Positions 47,186 to 56,557 of a DNA stretch of 64,000 nt are shown in pieces. The translations under genes and the position numbers were made by a program. Under the pieces are notes generated by a model, which made no database searches, was not told the DNA's origin, and was given only the letters and a program-made list of their open reading frames with translations. Source of the DNA: Nitrosomonadales bacterium (GTDB taxonomy: Bacteria > Pseudomonadota > Gammaproteobacteria > Burkholderiales > Gallionellaceae); assembly GCA_025408405.1 (NCBI GenBank), contig JANYJE010000009.1:50574-114573 (forward strand), read 5' to 3'. Each line of letters starts with the position of its first letter. The first letter of the stretch is position 1.

Positions 47186-47194
47186 TGCTATAAT
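47186..47194 (+). promoter_or_regulatory. extended -10 promoter of the small protein gene
   Basis: TGC followed by TATAAT (47189-47194), a perfect -10 with an extended TGn; the -35 (TGGCAT, 16 bp upstream) is weak. Predicted start near 47201, leaving a leader of about 65 nt. Confidence 0.6.
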
Positions 47195-47265
47195 GAGCCC
47201 ACATAACGAGTTTTTCGCGGTCTATTCTGTCAAACAAACAATAAACTGAAAAAATTGGAGGTTTC

Positions 47266-47475
47266 ATGGCTATCTCTTCCATTGCATCCGGACACAACAA
47301 TATCGCCGCTGTACAAGCGCCTCCTCAGGCACAGCGCGTTCGCAAAGCTGAGGCTGACGGCGACAGAGATGACGGTGGCAGCAAAGCAGTCCAAGCCGCT
47401 AAAGTCGCTCCTCCTGCGCCCAGCGTCAATACGAGCGGTCAGGTGGTCGGGCAAATCTTGAACGTGACCGCTTGA
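47266..47475 (+). CDS. small orphan protein with conserved-looking C-terminal motif
   Basis: 69 residues with strong signals: promoter at 47186, TTGGAGG 5 nt before the ATG, and a clean terminator straight after. It is hydrophilic and Ala/Asp/Lys-rich in the middle with no signal peptide, and ends VNTSGQVVGQILNVTA. I have the impression of similar small proteins in related betaproteobacteria sharing a NTxGQxxGxxIN end, but cannot verify this. It is monocistronic. The function is unknown; the location next to motility and c-di-GMP genes is the only hint. Confidence 0.75.
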   Translation: MAISSIASGHNNIAAVQAPPQAQRVRKAEADGDRDDGGSKAVQAAKVAPPAPSVNTSGQVVGQILNVTA

Positions 47476-47489
47476 ACACAGCAGTCACT

Positions 47490-47516
47490 GGCATCCTTGG
47501 GGATGCCGTTTTTTTT
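47490..47516 (+). terminator. terminator of the small protein gene
   Basis: GGCATCC-TTGG-GGATGCC followed by GTTTTTTTT, 15 nt after the stop. A compact, strong intrinsic terminator. Confidence 0.92.
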
Positions 47517-47635
47517 GCGGGACGGAGTATTACCGAATATTCCCATATGGTGGTGTCATTTTGCATTAACTTATTTGATTGTAATCCGTCAATGACCGCC
47601 CTCTTTACTCTGCGCCACCCCCGAACTTTGTCATT

Positions 47636-48934
47636 ATGAACACGGCATCCCGGAATATTCACGGTCATCCCGTCATGATTATTGGAGCCGGACGTGGAGG
47701 GTCTGCCCTGCTTGAGATGTTCATGGAAGATGAACTGATCCAGGTGATAGCCATAGCCGACCCAAACCTTGAGGCACCAGGGATTAAACTGGCAGAAAGC
47801 CATGGAATTCCCGTCTATGCAGATGCGGGTGAGGCAATGCGAGCCTGCAAGGAATATCCGGACTGCATCATTTACAACTTGACGCACGATGACGCAATCG
47901 CCGCAGAGGTGCAGAAGGTTTTTGGCAATAAAAATGTGACCAGTGGCATTGAAGCCAAACTGATTTGGCAGATGGTGACAAACCTGAAGCGGATCAAAGG
48001 TGAGCTGGAAAAGAGCCAAGGTCAGTTGAGCGCCATTATTTACAATGCAATGGACGGCATCATTACGATCAATGAAGCCGGCGAGATACAGGGATTCAAT
48101 CCGGCAGCCGAGGAAATTTTTGGTTATTCACAGCAAGAAGTGTTGGGCAAGAATGTGAAGATGCTGATGCCCGAACCTGTGCGCAGTGAACATGACGCAT
48201 ATATCGAACGCTACCTTGAGACGGGCCATGGGAAGATCATCGGGGTAAGCGGGCGCGAGGTGACGGCTGTTCGAAAAAACGGCGAGCAATTTTCCATGGA
48301 ATTGTCTGCATCGGACATGGTGTTGAGGGGTGAACGCTACTTTGTCGGCATCATCCGGGATGCTACTGAACGCAAGCTGGCAGAGCAGAAAATAATGCAT
48401 CTGGCGCACCATGATTATTTGACCGACCTTCCAAACCGGACCCTGTTTCTGGATAGGCTTGAGCGCTCCATTTCCCAGGCAAAACGCAGTCACCACAAAG
48501 CGGCAGTCCTGTTCCTCGATCTCGATGGCTTCAAGTGCGTTAATGACACGCTGGGGCACGGTGCAGGTGATCTGTTGCTGCAGGAAGTTGCCGCCAGGCT
48601 AAAAAAGATCGTTAGAGATTCGGACACGGTGGCACGGATGGGGGGGGACGAATTTACTATTGTGCTAAACAATATCGGGTCGGATGAAAACGCCGCACTG
48701 ATAGCAAATAATATAATCATGTCCCTGTCCGAGCCTTGCGATTTAAAGGGGCAGCGCTGTCATGTGGGATGCAGCATTGGTATTGCCATGTTCCCGAATG
48801 ATGCCAAGGAGTTTGAAAAGCTCCTCAGTCACGCTGATGAGGCCATGTATCTGGCCAAGCACAGCGGAAAAAGCACCTATAAGTTTTATCAGGATGTTGT
48901 GCCACGGCCCTGTTTAAATCAGGAATTGGCGTAA
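47636..48934 (+). CDS. Rossmann-PAS-GGDEF protein, probable diguanylate cyclase
   Basis: 432 residues. Residues ~10-115 form an NAD(P)-binding-type Rossmann domain: VMIIGAGRGGSALLEMF with the GxGxxG loop, then VIAIADPNLEAPGIKLAE and an acidic strand end (ADP), then YNLTHDDAIAAEV. A PAS domain spans ~135-250 (MDGIITINEAGEIQGFNPAA, EIFGYSQQEVLGKNV). The GGDEF domain has FLDLDGFKCVNDTLGHGAGD and RMGGDEFTIV, both intact, so it should make c-di-GMP. No membrane segment. An N-terminal dehydrogenase-like domain on a cyclase is unusual and suggests that a dinucleotide ligand controls it. It is upstream of flhDC. Confidence 0.87.
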   Translation: MNTASRNIHGHPVMIIGAGRGGSALLEMFMEDELIQVIAIADPNLEAPGIKLAESHGIPVYADAGEAMRACKEYPDCIIYNLTHDDAIAAEVQKVFGNKNVTSGIEAKLIWQMVTNLKRIKGELEKSQGQLSAIIYNAMDGIITINEAGEIQGFNPAAEEIFGYSQQEVLGKNVKMLMPEPVRSEHDAYIERYLETGHGKIIGVSGREVTAVRKNGEQFSMELSASDMVLRGERYFVGIIRDATERKLAEQKIMHLAHHDYLTDLPNRTLFLDRLERSISQAKRSHHKAAVLFLDLDGFKCVNDTLGHGAGDLLLQEVAARLKKIVRDSDTVARMGGDEFTIVLNNIGSDENAALIANNIIMSLSEPCDLKGQRCHVGCSIGIAMFPNDAKEFEKLLSHADEAMYLAKHSGKSTYKFYQDVVPRPCLNQELA

Positions 48935-49011
48935 TTCACCGGCCTGATCGGGGGAGCTCCTGCGCATTACGCAGTTTTCCGAGGCAGTGTGTAGGTGTTT
49001 TTCTTACAAAA

Positions 49012-49032
49012 GAATCAGACATCCTCTGATTC
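49012..49032 (+). promoter_or_regulatory. hairpin in the flhD upstream region
   Basis: GAATCAGA-CATCC-TCTGATTC, a perfect 8-bp stem 68 nt before flhD, in a 165-bp gap. It may be a terminator-like end for the upstream gene or part of a regulated flhD leader; there is no T-run. Confidence 0.35.
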
Positions 49033-49099
49033 ACGCGCTTGCTCTTCCCTTGCAAAATGCAGCCATCGAACAAGACATGATTTGTGACGGGGGCGGAAA

Positions 49100-49420
49100 A
49101 TGCAGACAAACCAGATACAAGAGGAAATAAGGGAAGCCAACCTTTCTTACATGCTGCTCGCGCAGCAGATGATACAGGATGACAAGGTCTCCGCAATTTT
49201 TCGACTCGGCATCAGCGCGGGAATTGCCGATCTGATCGCAGGCCTTACTCCGGCGCAAATACTCAAAATGGTGGCCTCGGATATGTTGCTGTGCCGCTTC
49301 CGTTTTGACGAGCGCCTGATGCTTAACCTGGTGACAGATTTCAACAAGGACAGGATGATGTCGCAGGCTCACGCGACTATTCTGATGTCCGCCCAGCCAG
49401 TAGCAGCGTTGGCAGCATAA
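49100..49420 (+). CDS. flhD: flagellar transcriptional activator subunit FlhD
   Basis: 106 residues. LSYMLLAQQMIQDDKVSAIFRLGIS and LTPAQILKMVASDMLLCRFRFD match FlhD. With FlhC it forms the D4C2 master activator of flagellar class II genes. GGGGGCGGAAA before the ATG serves as ribosome site. Its place upstream of motAB and the che genes fits the order known from enteric bacteria and some betaproteobacteria. Confidence 0.96.
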   Translation: MQTNQIQEEIREANLSYMLLAQQMIQDDKVSAIFRLGISAGIADLIAGLTPAQILKMVASDMLLCRFRFDERLMLNLVTDFNKDRMMSQAHATILMSAQPVAALAA

Positions 49421-49437
49421 CCAGTGAGAGGGATGTC

Positions 49438-49980
49438 ATGCGTAACAAGAGCCTGGTCAACGAAGCACGTGAAATTCAGATCGCCGTAGAGCTGGTCAAT
49501 CTGGGGGCGCGCCTGCAGCTACTGCAGGAAGAGACTTCACTCAGCCGCGAACGCCTGCTGAAACTGTACAAAGAGGTCAAGGGGGAGTCTCCCTCCAAGG
49601 GGATGCTGCCTTATTCCACCGACTGGTTCATGAGCTGGCTGCCCAATATTCACTCTTCCCTGTTTATGGATATACACCAGTTTCTGGTAAAGCATGCGGG
49701 TGTTAGCGGAGTGGAGGCGCTGATCAAGAGCTACCGTCTGTACCTTGAGCAGACTGGCCCGACAGAGGGCGAGCCGGTGTTAAGCATTACCCGCGCCTGG
49801 TTCATGCTGCGTTTCTTCGATGCCAAGATGTTGCAGTTGACCCCGTGTACAGAGTGCGGCGGCCATTTTGTGGTGCATACCGACGAATTATGCGGTGACT
49901 ACAGTTGCGGCATTTGCCGCCCACCTTCGCGCGCTGGCAAGACCAGGAAAGCCGCGCAGAGTGAAGCCGCCGCAGCCTGA
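49438..49980 (+). CDS. flhC: flagellar transcriptional activator subunit FlhC
   Basis: 180 residues. KSLVNEAREIQIAVELVNLGARLQ and ISRAW-like TRAWFMLRF segments are family marks; four zinc cysteines are seen in CTECGG and CGDYSCGICRPP. It is the DNA-contacting part of FlhDC. It follows flhD by 17 nt with GAGAGGGAT as ribosome site. A basic tail (RAGKTRKAA) ends it. Confidence 0.96.
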   Translation: MRNKSLVNEAREIQIAVELVNLGARLQLLQEETSLSRERLLKLYKEVKGESPSKGMLPYSTDWFMSWLPNIHSSLFMDIHQFLVKHAGVSGVEALIKSYRLYLEQTGPTEGEPVLSITRAWFMLRFFDAKMLQLTPCTECGGHFVVHTDELCGDYSCGICRPPSRAGKTRKAAQSEAAAA

Positions 49981-49993
49981 AGAGACAGCCGCG

Positions 49994-50035
49994 AACGCCG
50001 TTAATACTGAAAATTTGCTCAGTATTAACGGCGTT
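49994..50035. promoter_or_regulatory. perfect 17-bp inverted repeat after flhC
   Basis: AACGCCGTTAATACTGA (49994-50010) and TCAGTATTAACGGCGTT (50019-50035) around an 8-nt loop. It begins 14 nt after the flhC stop. The stem is long enough for an RNase III site or a 3'-end stabiliser, but no T-run follows, so intrinsic termination is uncertain. Confidence 0.7.
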
Positions 50036-50168
50036 TCCCATTGAAGTGCTTGCAAATGGGTGAACTGATGATGGATTCGCAGCTTGATTCGCGGATAGAA
50101 ACAGAAAAGTGGCTGCTACGCTACAAACTAGTTATGCTGCATGCGTAAACTAAAAAAGGGCATGAATC

Positions 50169-51023
50169 ATGTTGGTGATTATTGGATATGTGGTGGTGGC
50201 AGCCTCGGTGTTTGGAGGCTTTGCATTGGCCGGCGGGCATATGGGAGCGCTGTTCCAGCCGGTTGAACTCCTGATGATTGCGGGTGGCGCAGGCGGTGCT
50301 TTTTTTGTCGGGAATACCGGCAAGACCATCAAGGGCACGCTAAAGGCGCTGCCGGGAATACTCAAAGGCTCAAAATACAGCAAAGACAGCTATATGGAGC
50401 TGATGGCGCTGCTCTATGAACTGCTCGGCAAGGTGCGTAAAGAAGGCTTGATGGCGATCGAAGGCGATGTTGAAAATCCCGAGGAAAGTCCGATCTTCGC
50501 CAAATACCCCAAGATACTGGCGGATCACCACGTCGTTGAATTCCTCACCGACTATCTGCGCATTATGGTCAGCGGCAACCTCAACTCGATGGAAATCGAA
50601 AACCTGATGGATGTTGAAATCGATACTCACCACCACGAGGCGATGGTGCCAGCGCATGCCATTGCCAAGGTGGGGGACGGCATGCCGGCGTTCGGTATTG
50701 TGGCGGCGGTGATGGGGGTGGTGCATACCATGGAATCGGTCGGAATTCCGCCGGCCGAATTGGGCATATTGATCGCGCACGCGCTGGTCGGTACTTTCCT
50801 CGGTATTTTGCTGGCTTACGGTTTTGTCGGCCCGCTTTCTGGCTTGCTGGAACAAAAGGCTGAAGAGTCCACCAAGATGTTCCAGACCATCAAGGTCACC
50901 CTGCTTGCCAATCTCAATGGCTATGCCCCGGCAATGGCGGTGGAATTCGGCCGCAAGGCGCTGCTCTCCAGCGAGCGTCCGGGATTTACCGAATTGGAAG
51001 CCCACGTTAAGCAGAAACGCTGA
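50169..51023 (+). CDS. motA: flagellar motor stator protein MotA
   Basis: 284 residues. Four membrane segments: residues 1-20, 30-50, and two around 170-225 with VGDGMPAFGIVAAVMGVVHTM and HALVGTFLGILLAYGFVGP. The cytoplasmic loop has conserved charged residues for FliG contact (VRKEGLMAIE). It forms the proton channel with MotB. It precedes motB by 32 nt. AAAAAAGGGC before the ATG is the ribosome site; no convincing sigma28 promoter was found. Confidence 0.97.
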   Translation: MLVIIGYVVVAASVFGGFALAGGHMGALFQPVELLMIAGGAGGAFFVGNTGKTIKGTLKALPGILKGSKYSKDSYMELMALLYELLGKVRKEGLMAIEGDVENPEESPIFAKYPKILADHHVVEFLTDYLRIMVSGNLNSMEIENLMDVEIDTHHHEAMVPAHAIAKVGDGMPAFGIVAAVMGVVHTMESVGIPPAELGILIAHALVGTFLGILLAYGFVGPLSGLLEQKAEESTKMFQTIKVTLLANLNGYAPAMAVEFGRKALLSSERPGFTELEAHVKQKR

Positions 51024-51055
51024 ACGCAACTCATTATCACGATAAATATTCCGTC

Positions 51056-52066
51056 ATGGCGAGTGAAGAAAAAAGACCCATCATTATCAAACGCATCAAG
51101 AAGGTGGCTGCTGGCCACCATGGCGGTGCGTGGAAGATTGCCTATGCCGACTTCGTGACCGCAATGATGGCGTTCTTTCTGTTGATGTGGCTGCTGGGTT
51201 CAACGGCCAAGGGCGATTTGATCGGCATTTCAGAATATTTTAAAACCCCGCTCAAAGTTGCCTTGCTGGGAGGTTCCGGCAGCGGCGACAGCTCCAGCGT
51301 CATCAAGGGCGGCGGCAAGGATTTAACGCGCTCAACCGGCCAGATCAAGGAAGGCGAGTTGCCCACCGAGAAAAAAATTATCAACCTCAAGGCGGCTACC
51401 GAGGAGTTGATCAGGCAGGAAAAGCAGAAAGAGCTGGACAAGCTCAAAGAGCTGAAAGCCAGCATTGAGAAGGCGATAGACAGCAATAGCAAGATGCAGC
51501 AATTCAAGAAGCAGATATTGCTGGACATCACCAGCGAGGGGCTGCGCATACAAATTATGGATGAAAAGAACCGGCCGATGTTCAAGAGGGGCAGCGCCGA
51601 TCTGGAACCCTATACCAAGGAAATTTTGCATGAGATCGGCAAGATATTGAACCAGGTGCCTAACAAAATCAGCCTGTCAGGACACACCGATGCGCAACCC
51701 TATGCCACAGACCGCAAAGGCTTCAGCAACTGGGATCTGTCGGCAGATCGCGCCAATGCTTCGCGGCGCGAGCTGATAACCGGTGGCATGGAGGATGCCA
51801 AAGTCACGCGTGTGGTGGGGCTGTCCTCGGCGGTGCTGTTCGACAAAAAAGATCCGTTTAATCCGGTTAACCGCCGCATCAGCATTATCGTGATGAACAA
51901 GGAGGCGGCTGAAGCGGCGCTAAGAGATGGCGGCACGGTAGAGCTGGATGCGATTAACGAGGCGGCCTTGCAGGGGCAAAGCGGAGTGATGGCGAATGCC
52001 TCTGCCGCCGCCTCTGCTCCTGTGATGGCGACGGCGCAGCCAGCGTCTGCGGTGGCTGCGCATTAA
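51056..52066 (+). CDS. motB: flagellar motor stator protein MotB
   Basis: 336 residues. After a basic N-terminus the single transmembrane helix has YADFVTAMMAFFLLMWLLG, with the proton-binding Asp at residue 32 as in E. coli. The plug region follows, then the OmpA-like peptidoglycan-binding domain (LSGHTDAQPY, NWDLSADRANASRREL, NRRISIIVMN). It ends with an Ala-rich tail. It anchors the stator to the cell wall. Confidence 0.97.
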   Translation: MASEEKRPIIIKRIKKVAAGHHGGAWKIAYADFVTAMMAFFLLMWLLGSTAKGDLIGISEYFKTPLKVALLGGSGSGDSSSVIKGGGKDLTRSTGQIKEGELPTEKKIINLKAATEELIRQEKQKELDKLKELKASIEKAIDSNSKMQQFKKQILLDITSEGLRIQIMDEKNRPMFKRGSADLEPYTKEILHEIGKILNQVPNKISLSGHTDAQPYATDRKGFSNWDLSADRANASRRELITGGMEDAKVTRVVGLSSAVLFDKKDPFNPVNRRISIIVMNKEAAEAALRDGGTVELDAINEAALQGQSGVMANASAAASAPVMATAQPASAVAAH

Positions 52067-52476
52067 GCCCGAGGCGAGGCATGGGGTGTGAATGAACAGC
52101 ATGGAGAGATTAAAGATATACGGGATGTTGCCGCTATCAGACATACGGGTTAACAAAAACTGGCGCCTGAATAATCAGGATGAAAAGAATAAATGAAAAA
52201 TTGGCGGGGCTAACACTCCCCTGAAAACAAGTTGCAAATTCCAATTCAGATCGTCCCGATGCTGGTTTTGGTGGCGGCTCAGTGCTGGGCGTTTGAACAG
52301 TTAAAACGCGATGAGGTCGGGCAAAGGTGGGCGTTGCGGCGTGCCTAAAGAGCGTGTGGCGCAGTTCAGGATGGTTGCAGTTGGAGCGGAGCAAAAAACC
52401 CAAAGAGGCAGCGCTACACAGCAATGTGTTGCAGCGTAATGTGAGTCACAGAGTTGCATGACAAGGAAATATAAAA
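52067..52476. other. 410-bp gap without a recognised gene
   Basis: No convincing gene is seen on either strand; ORFs here are short and lack ribosome sites or family motifs. The end (ACAAGGAAATATAAAA) holds the ribosome site of the next receptor gene. No sigma28 consensus (TAAA-N15-GCCGATAA) was found by eye. It separates motAB from the chemotaxis genes, so it probably holds their promoter. Confidence 0.55.
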
Positions 52477-54105
52477 ATGTTCAAGAATACGTCCATTGCG
52501 GCACGCCTGATGATTCTGGTGAGTACCATGGCCGTGGTGATGCTGGGTAGCGTTTCCTACGTCACTGTCAGCGCTACGCGTGCCTTGGAGAGCATGCATG
52601 CCGCAGGCCAGGAAACCATAGGAAACGTGCAAGGATTCGGCCGTATCGTGTATCTGATGACGCGCAACCGCGTCATTCTGATGGATGCGGGCATTCATTT
52701 CGAGCCGGCGCGGTTGGCGAAACGCGAAGCGGAATACTATAAAAACCGCGATGAGATTAACGAGATTGCGGAGAAATATCAGTCCGGCTTGCACGATGCC
52801 AGGCAGCGCGAGTTGTTCGAGGCATGGAAGGGGCACAGTGCCACTTATGTGAAGGAAGCGCTGGAGCCCATGCTGGCGGCCTTGAAGGCAGGCAACGTGG
52901 CAGATGCATTCCGCCTGGAACGCGATAAGGTCAGCGTGCTGAACGAGCCCATCAAAATCGATCTCGACGCGATTGACAGTTACAACCTGGAACTGGAAAA
53001 CAAGAGCGCGGCAGCGTTGCAGGCAGCCAACTCGCGCATGCAAGCCACTGCTGGCGTTATCGTCAGCGTGTTGCTGCTGGGCAGCGCCATGCTGGCGCGG
53101 CAGATCATTCGCAGCGTGACCCTCCCCGCTGGCGAAATGCGCAATACGATGACCCGTATCACCGCCAATGGTGACCTGACCCTGCGCCTGACGGTGCATG
53201 ACGCAAGCGAGCTGGGGCAGACTGCCGAAGCATTTAACAAGCTGATGGCAAATATCAGCTCGATTATTGCGCAGGCGCACAGTAATGCGCATGGCGTGGC
53301 CGAAACGGCCGCCCAGTTATCCGCCTCTTTTGCGCGTATAACCCTGAGTTCGCAGGCGCAGAGCGAAGCCGCTGCCGCCGTGGCGGCCTCGATGGAGGAG
53401 ATGTCAGTCAGCATATCCTCGGTGGCGGACAATACGTCAAATGTGCGCAATCTTTCCGCGCAAAGCCTGGAACGCACCCGCGAGGGGAATAGCAGCACCG
53501 ATATGATGATCAGGGAAATCAGCCAGATCGAGCAGAATGTCAGGCAGATCGCCGCAGCAGTGAGCGAATTTATTCAAAGCACCAGCACTATTTCCGGCAT
53601 GACACAGCAGGTGAAGGATATTGCCGACCAGACCAATCTGCTGGCGTTGAATGCGGCAATCGAAGCGGCGCGCGCGGGTGAACAGGGACGCGGCTTTGCC
53701 GTGGTGGCAGACGAGGTGCGCAAGCTCGCGGAAAAATCCGCGCAATCTGCCAACGAGATCGACCGTGTCACGCAATCGCTGGAACAGAAATCCGACCAGG
53801 CGGAAAAATCGGTACAGGAGGGATTGAGTTCGCTGCAGGCCACGCAGCGCCAGATCGACCTGGTTGCGAACGTGCTGAAGCAGGCAGGGAAGGCAGTGGA
53901 ACAGGCCAGCGGTGGCATCGGGGATATTGCCTCATCGGTGGCCGAGCAGAGTATGGCCAGCAACGATATAGCGCGCCATGTGGAAGGTATTGCGCAGATG
54001 GCGGAAGAGAATCACACGATGATTGCGCAGTCGGAGCAGGGCAGCATGCGCTTGAACCAGCTGGCGCAGGAAATGCAAAGCGTGGTGGATAGATTCAAGG
54101 TGTAG
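52477..54105 (+). CDS. methyl-accepting chemotaxis protein with four-helix ligand domain
   Basis: 542 residues. Two transmembrane helices (residues ~10-30 and ~188-208) bracket a periplasmic four-helix domain (~31-187) of the 4HB/Tar type. HAMP follows ([20 protein letters not shown]), then the signalling domain with [20 protein letters not shown] and [19 protein letters not shown]. It ends SVVDRFKV; no CheR-binding NWETF tail is present. First gene of the chemotaxis cluster. The ligand is unknown. Confidence 0.94.
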   Translation: MFKNTSIAARLMILVSTMAVVMLGSVSYVTVSATRALESMHAAGQETIGNVQGFGRIVYLMTRNRVILMDAGIHFEPARLAKREAEYYKNRDEINEIAEKYQSGLHDARQRELFEAWKGHSATYVKEALEPMLAALKAGNVADAFRLERDKVSVLNEPIKIDLDAIDSYNLELENKSAAALQAANSRMQATAGVIVSVLLLGSAMLARQIIRSVTLPAGEMRNTMTRITANGDLTLRLTVHDASELGQTAEAFNKLMANISSIIAQAHSNAHGVAETAAQLSASFARITLSSQAQSEAAAAVAASMEEMSVSISSVADNTSNVRNLSAQSLERTREGNSSTDMMIREISQIEQNVRQIAAAVSEFIQSTSTISGMTQQVKDIADQTNLLALNAAIEAARAGEQGRGFAVVADEVRKLAEKSAQSANEIDRVTQSLEQKSDQAEKSVQEGLSSLQATQRQIDLVANVLKQAGKAVEQASGGIGDIASSVAEQSMASNDIARHVEGIAQMAEENHTMIAQSEQGSMRLNQLAQEMQSVVDRFKV

Positions 54106-54180
54106 CACCAGGAGAAGAGGCGCAGGGCCGGGGGTGCGGTACGAGGCTGCACCGGCTCAAACCTTTACAAGGAGTTGGAA

Positions 54181-55125
54181 ATGTCAGATTTATTAAAAAA
54201 TATAGATGCGCGCACCAAGCTTGCCGGCACCAATAAGCTGGAAATTCTCATGTTTACCCTGGGGCTGGACAATCGCAGCGGGCGCCGCGAGACCTACGGC
54301 ATCAACGTGTTCAAGGTGCGCGAGGTGATGCGCATCCCGGACATCACCAAGGCGCCGGATATGCCAGCCTGCGTGGAGGGCATGGTGAGCCTGCGCGGCG
54401 CGCTGGTGCCGGTGATCGACCTGGCGAAATACACCAATATGCAAACCGACACCAAGCCCGCGATCATGATTGTGACCGAATATAACCGCCACACCCAGGG
54501 GTTTCTGGTGGAGGCCGTGGACACCATATTGCGCCTGGACTGGTCGTCCATGCGCGTGCCGCCGGAAATGCTCAATGCGCAGCTCGGTGGCCTGGTTACC
54601 GCCGTAACCGAGTTGCCAGACAAACGTCTGGTAATGATGATGGACGTGGAAAAAGTGCTGGCGGATACCGGCCAGTTTGCCACAGATGATTTTGCGTTAA
54701 AAAGCGTCCAGCCTATTGGTGTTGCCAACCGCACGATATTCTTCGTCGATGATTCCTCAGTGGCGCGCAAGCAAATCGAGCGCACGCTGGATGCCATGCA
54801 GGTGCGTCATATTTCGGCGGTCAATGGCAACCAGGCACTGCAGGAACTGAAAAAAATGGCCGACTATGCCGATGCTACGCATCAGCCGGTGAGCGATTTT
54901 ATTCAACTGATCCTGACCGATGTGGAGATGCCTGAAATGGACGGCTACATGCTTACCCGCAAGATCAAGGAAGACCGGCGTTTTGCCAATATTCCGGTGC
55001 TGATGCATTCGTCGCTGTCCAGCGAATCCAACCAGCAACTGGGCAAGGCTGTGGGCGTGGATGAATACGTGCCCAAATTTGACCCGCAAAAGCTGGCGCA
55101 GACGCTAACACGCCTGTTGACCTGA
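54181..55125 (+). CDS. cheV: CheV chemotaxis coupling protein (copy 1)
   Basis: 314 residues from ATG 54181 with AAGGAG 6 nt upstream. CheW-like domain (residues ~15-170: YGINVFKVREVMRIP, GMVSLRGALVPVIDL, FLVEAVDTILRLDW) fused to a receiver domain with IFFVDDSSVARK, phospho-acceptor in LTDVEMPEMDGY and the Lys region VDEYVPKF. CheV couples receptors to CheA and can take phosphate from it. It is followed after 14 nt by a second cheV. Confidence 0.96.
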   Translation: MSDLLKNIDARTKLAGTNKLEILMFTLGLDNRSGRRETYGINVFKVREVMRIPDITKAPDMPACVEGMVSLRGALVPVIDLAKYTNMQTDTKPAIMIVTEYNRHTQGFLVEAVDTILRLDWSSMRVPPEMLNAQLGGLVTAVTELPDKRLVMMMDVEKVLADTGQFATDDFALKSVQPIGVANRTIFFVDDSSVARKQIERTLDAMQVRHISAVNGNQALQELKKMADYADATHQPVSDFIQLILTDVEMPEMDGYMLTRKIKEDRRFANIPVLMHSSLSSESNQQLGKAVGVDEYVPKFDPQKLAQTLTRLLT

Positions 55126-55139
55126 AGAGAGGAAAAATC

Positions 55140-56090
55140 ATGTCCTTCGAAGAAAACACAACACACCATAACGGGAACGGCAGCCTGCTCGACTCAGTGG
55201 ATGCGCGCACCAATCTGGCGGGTTCCAACAAGATGGAAATCCTGCTGTTCTCCATCGGCTCGAATGAAATCTTTGGCATCAACGTGTTCAAGGTGAAAGA
55301 AGTCACACGTGCAGTGCGCATCACCAAGACACCCAACATGCCACACGGAGTCGATGGCATCGTCAGCCTGCGCGGCCATGTCATGCCTGTGCTCAACCTG
55401 GCGAAATTCATGGGCCTGGGCAATCCCGATGAACAGAAAGTCATGATGGTGGCTGAATACAGCCGCCACGTGCTGGGGTTCCTGGTGCGTGATGTAGACC
55501 GCATTATCCGCGTGGACTGGGACAAGGTGCGCGCCGCCGAGGGCATTGTATCCAACAGCGGCAACCTGATTACGGCCATTACCGAGCTGCCCAATGGTTC
55601 GCTGGTTTCCATTCTGGATGTCGAGCAGATTCTTTCCACTGCGTTTGGCGAAGCCGTGGTGGGCAATATCGACAAGCTGGAAAAAGGCCATGAAAAGTCT
55701 GTCTTCTTCATCGATGATTCTGCGGTGGCTCGTAAGAAAATAGCCGAAGTTCTGGATAAGATGGGAGTGAAACATATCCAGGCGCATAACGGACAGGAGG
55801 GGTGGCAACGCCTCAAGGGTTTGGCAGATTCAGCACAGAATGCCGGGATTGATTTGCATGAGCAAATTCAGGTGGTGCTGGTGGACGCAGAAATGCCTGA
55901 AATGGACGGTTATGTGTTGACTCAGCACATCAAGGCTGACAGGCGCTTTGATCGGATACCGGTGGTGATGCACTCCTCGCTGTCGTCGGAGGCGAACCGC
56001 GCAATGGGAAAAAGGGTAGGCGTTGATAGTTACGTATCGAAATTTGATTCGTCGGCATTGTCAGAAACGTTGCGGCCATTGCTGATGTAG
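55140..56090 (+). CDS. cheV: CheV chemotaxis coupling protein (copy 2)
   Basis: 316 residues. The same CheW-receiver fusion as copy 1, clearly paralogous (FGINVFKVKEVTRAVRITK, GIVSLRGHVMPVLNL, VFFIDDSAVARKK, LVDAEMPEMDGY, SYVSKFD). The two are diverged enough to be an old duplication, and may serve different receptors or the two CheA proteins. GAGAGGAAAA precedes the ATG. With two CheV and no cheW in the window, CheV may carry part of the coupling task. Confidence 0.96.
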   Translation: MSFEENTTHHNGNGSLLDSVDARTNLAGSNKMEILLFSIGSNEIFGINVFKVKEVTRAVRITKTPNMPHGVDGIVSLRGHVMPVLNLAKFMGLGNPDEQKVMMVAEYSRHVLGFLVRDVDRIIRVDWDKVRAAEGIVSNSGNLITAITELPNGSLVSILDVEQILSTAFGEAVVGNIDKLEKGHEKSVFFIDDSAVARKKIAEVLDKMGVKHIQAHNGQEGWQRLKGLADSAQNAGIDLHEQIQVVLVDAEMPEMDGYVLTQHIKADRRFDRIPVVMHSSLSSEANRAMGKRVGVDSYVSKFDSSALSETLRPLLM

Positions 56091-56159
56091 CGATAATAGG
56101 CGGGCAACACCAAGTATGACCGAGTCATTTTCAAACTATAGCTAGTAACGGAGGAAATT

Positions 56160-56549
56160 GTGCCTGATCCAAATATGAAAATCCTGGTCGTGGATGACTT
56201 CTCAACGATGCGCCGCATCGTGCGCAACCTGCTTAAAGAGCTGGGTTTTGCCAATGTCCACGAGGCGGAAGACGGTGTCGATGCATTGACCAAACTGCGC
56301 GGCGGCAACTTTGAATTTATTGTCTCCGACTGGAATATGCCGAATATGTCCGGCATTGAACTGCTGCGCGCGGTGCGTGCCGACGCGGAGCTGAAGCACC
56401 TGCCACTGTTGATGGTAACTGCCGAGGCCAAGCGCGAAAACATTATTGAGGCGGCACAGGCCGGCGCCTCGGGCTATGTGGTCAAGCCTTTTACGGCGGC
56501 GACGCTGGATGAGAAGCTGCAAAAAATCTTTCAAACCATGCAGAAGTGA
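56160..56549 (+). CDS. cheY: chemotaxis response regulator CheY
   Basis: 129 residues from GTG 56160 (GGAGGAAAT upstream). Close to E. coli Che[20 protein letters not shown], phospho-acceptor Asp57 in [10 protein letters not shown], Thr87, Tyr106 and Lys109 at the same positions. CheY-P binds FliM to change motor direction. It is next to cheZ, as in systems with phosphatase control. Confidence 0.97.
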   Translation: MPDPNMKILVVDDFSTMRRIVRNLLKELGFANVHEAEDGVDALTKLRGGNFEFIVSDWNMPNMSGIELLRAVRADAELKHLPLLMVTAEAKRENIIEAAQAGASGYVVKPFTAATLDEKLQKIFQTMQK

Positions 56550-56557
56550 GTGATGCC

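Noticed and set aside
49994..50035. Hairpin after flhC as a rho-independent terminator
   Set aside because: The stem is long but the following bases are TCCCATTG, with no T-run.
52179..52223. 14-codon ORF (MKRINEKLAGLTLP) in the gap after motB
   Set aside because: Too short, no ribosome site, and no link to the next gene.
50036..52476. sigma28 (FliA) promoters for motAB and the chemotaxis genes
   Set aside because: No TAAA-N15-GCCGATAA match was found by eye; a computed scan with a betaproteobacterial matrix would be needed.
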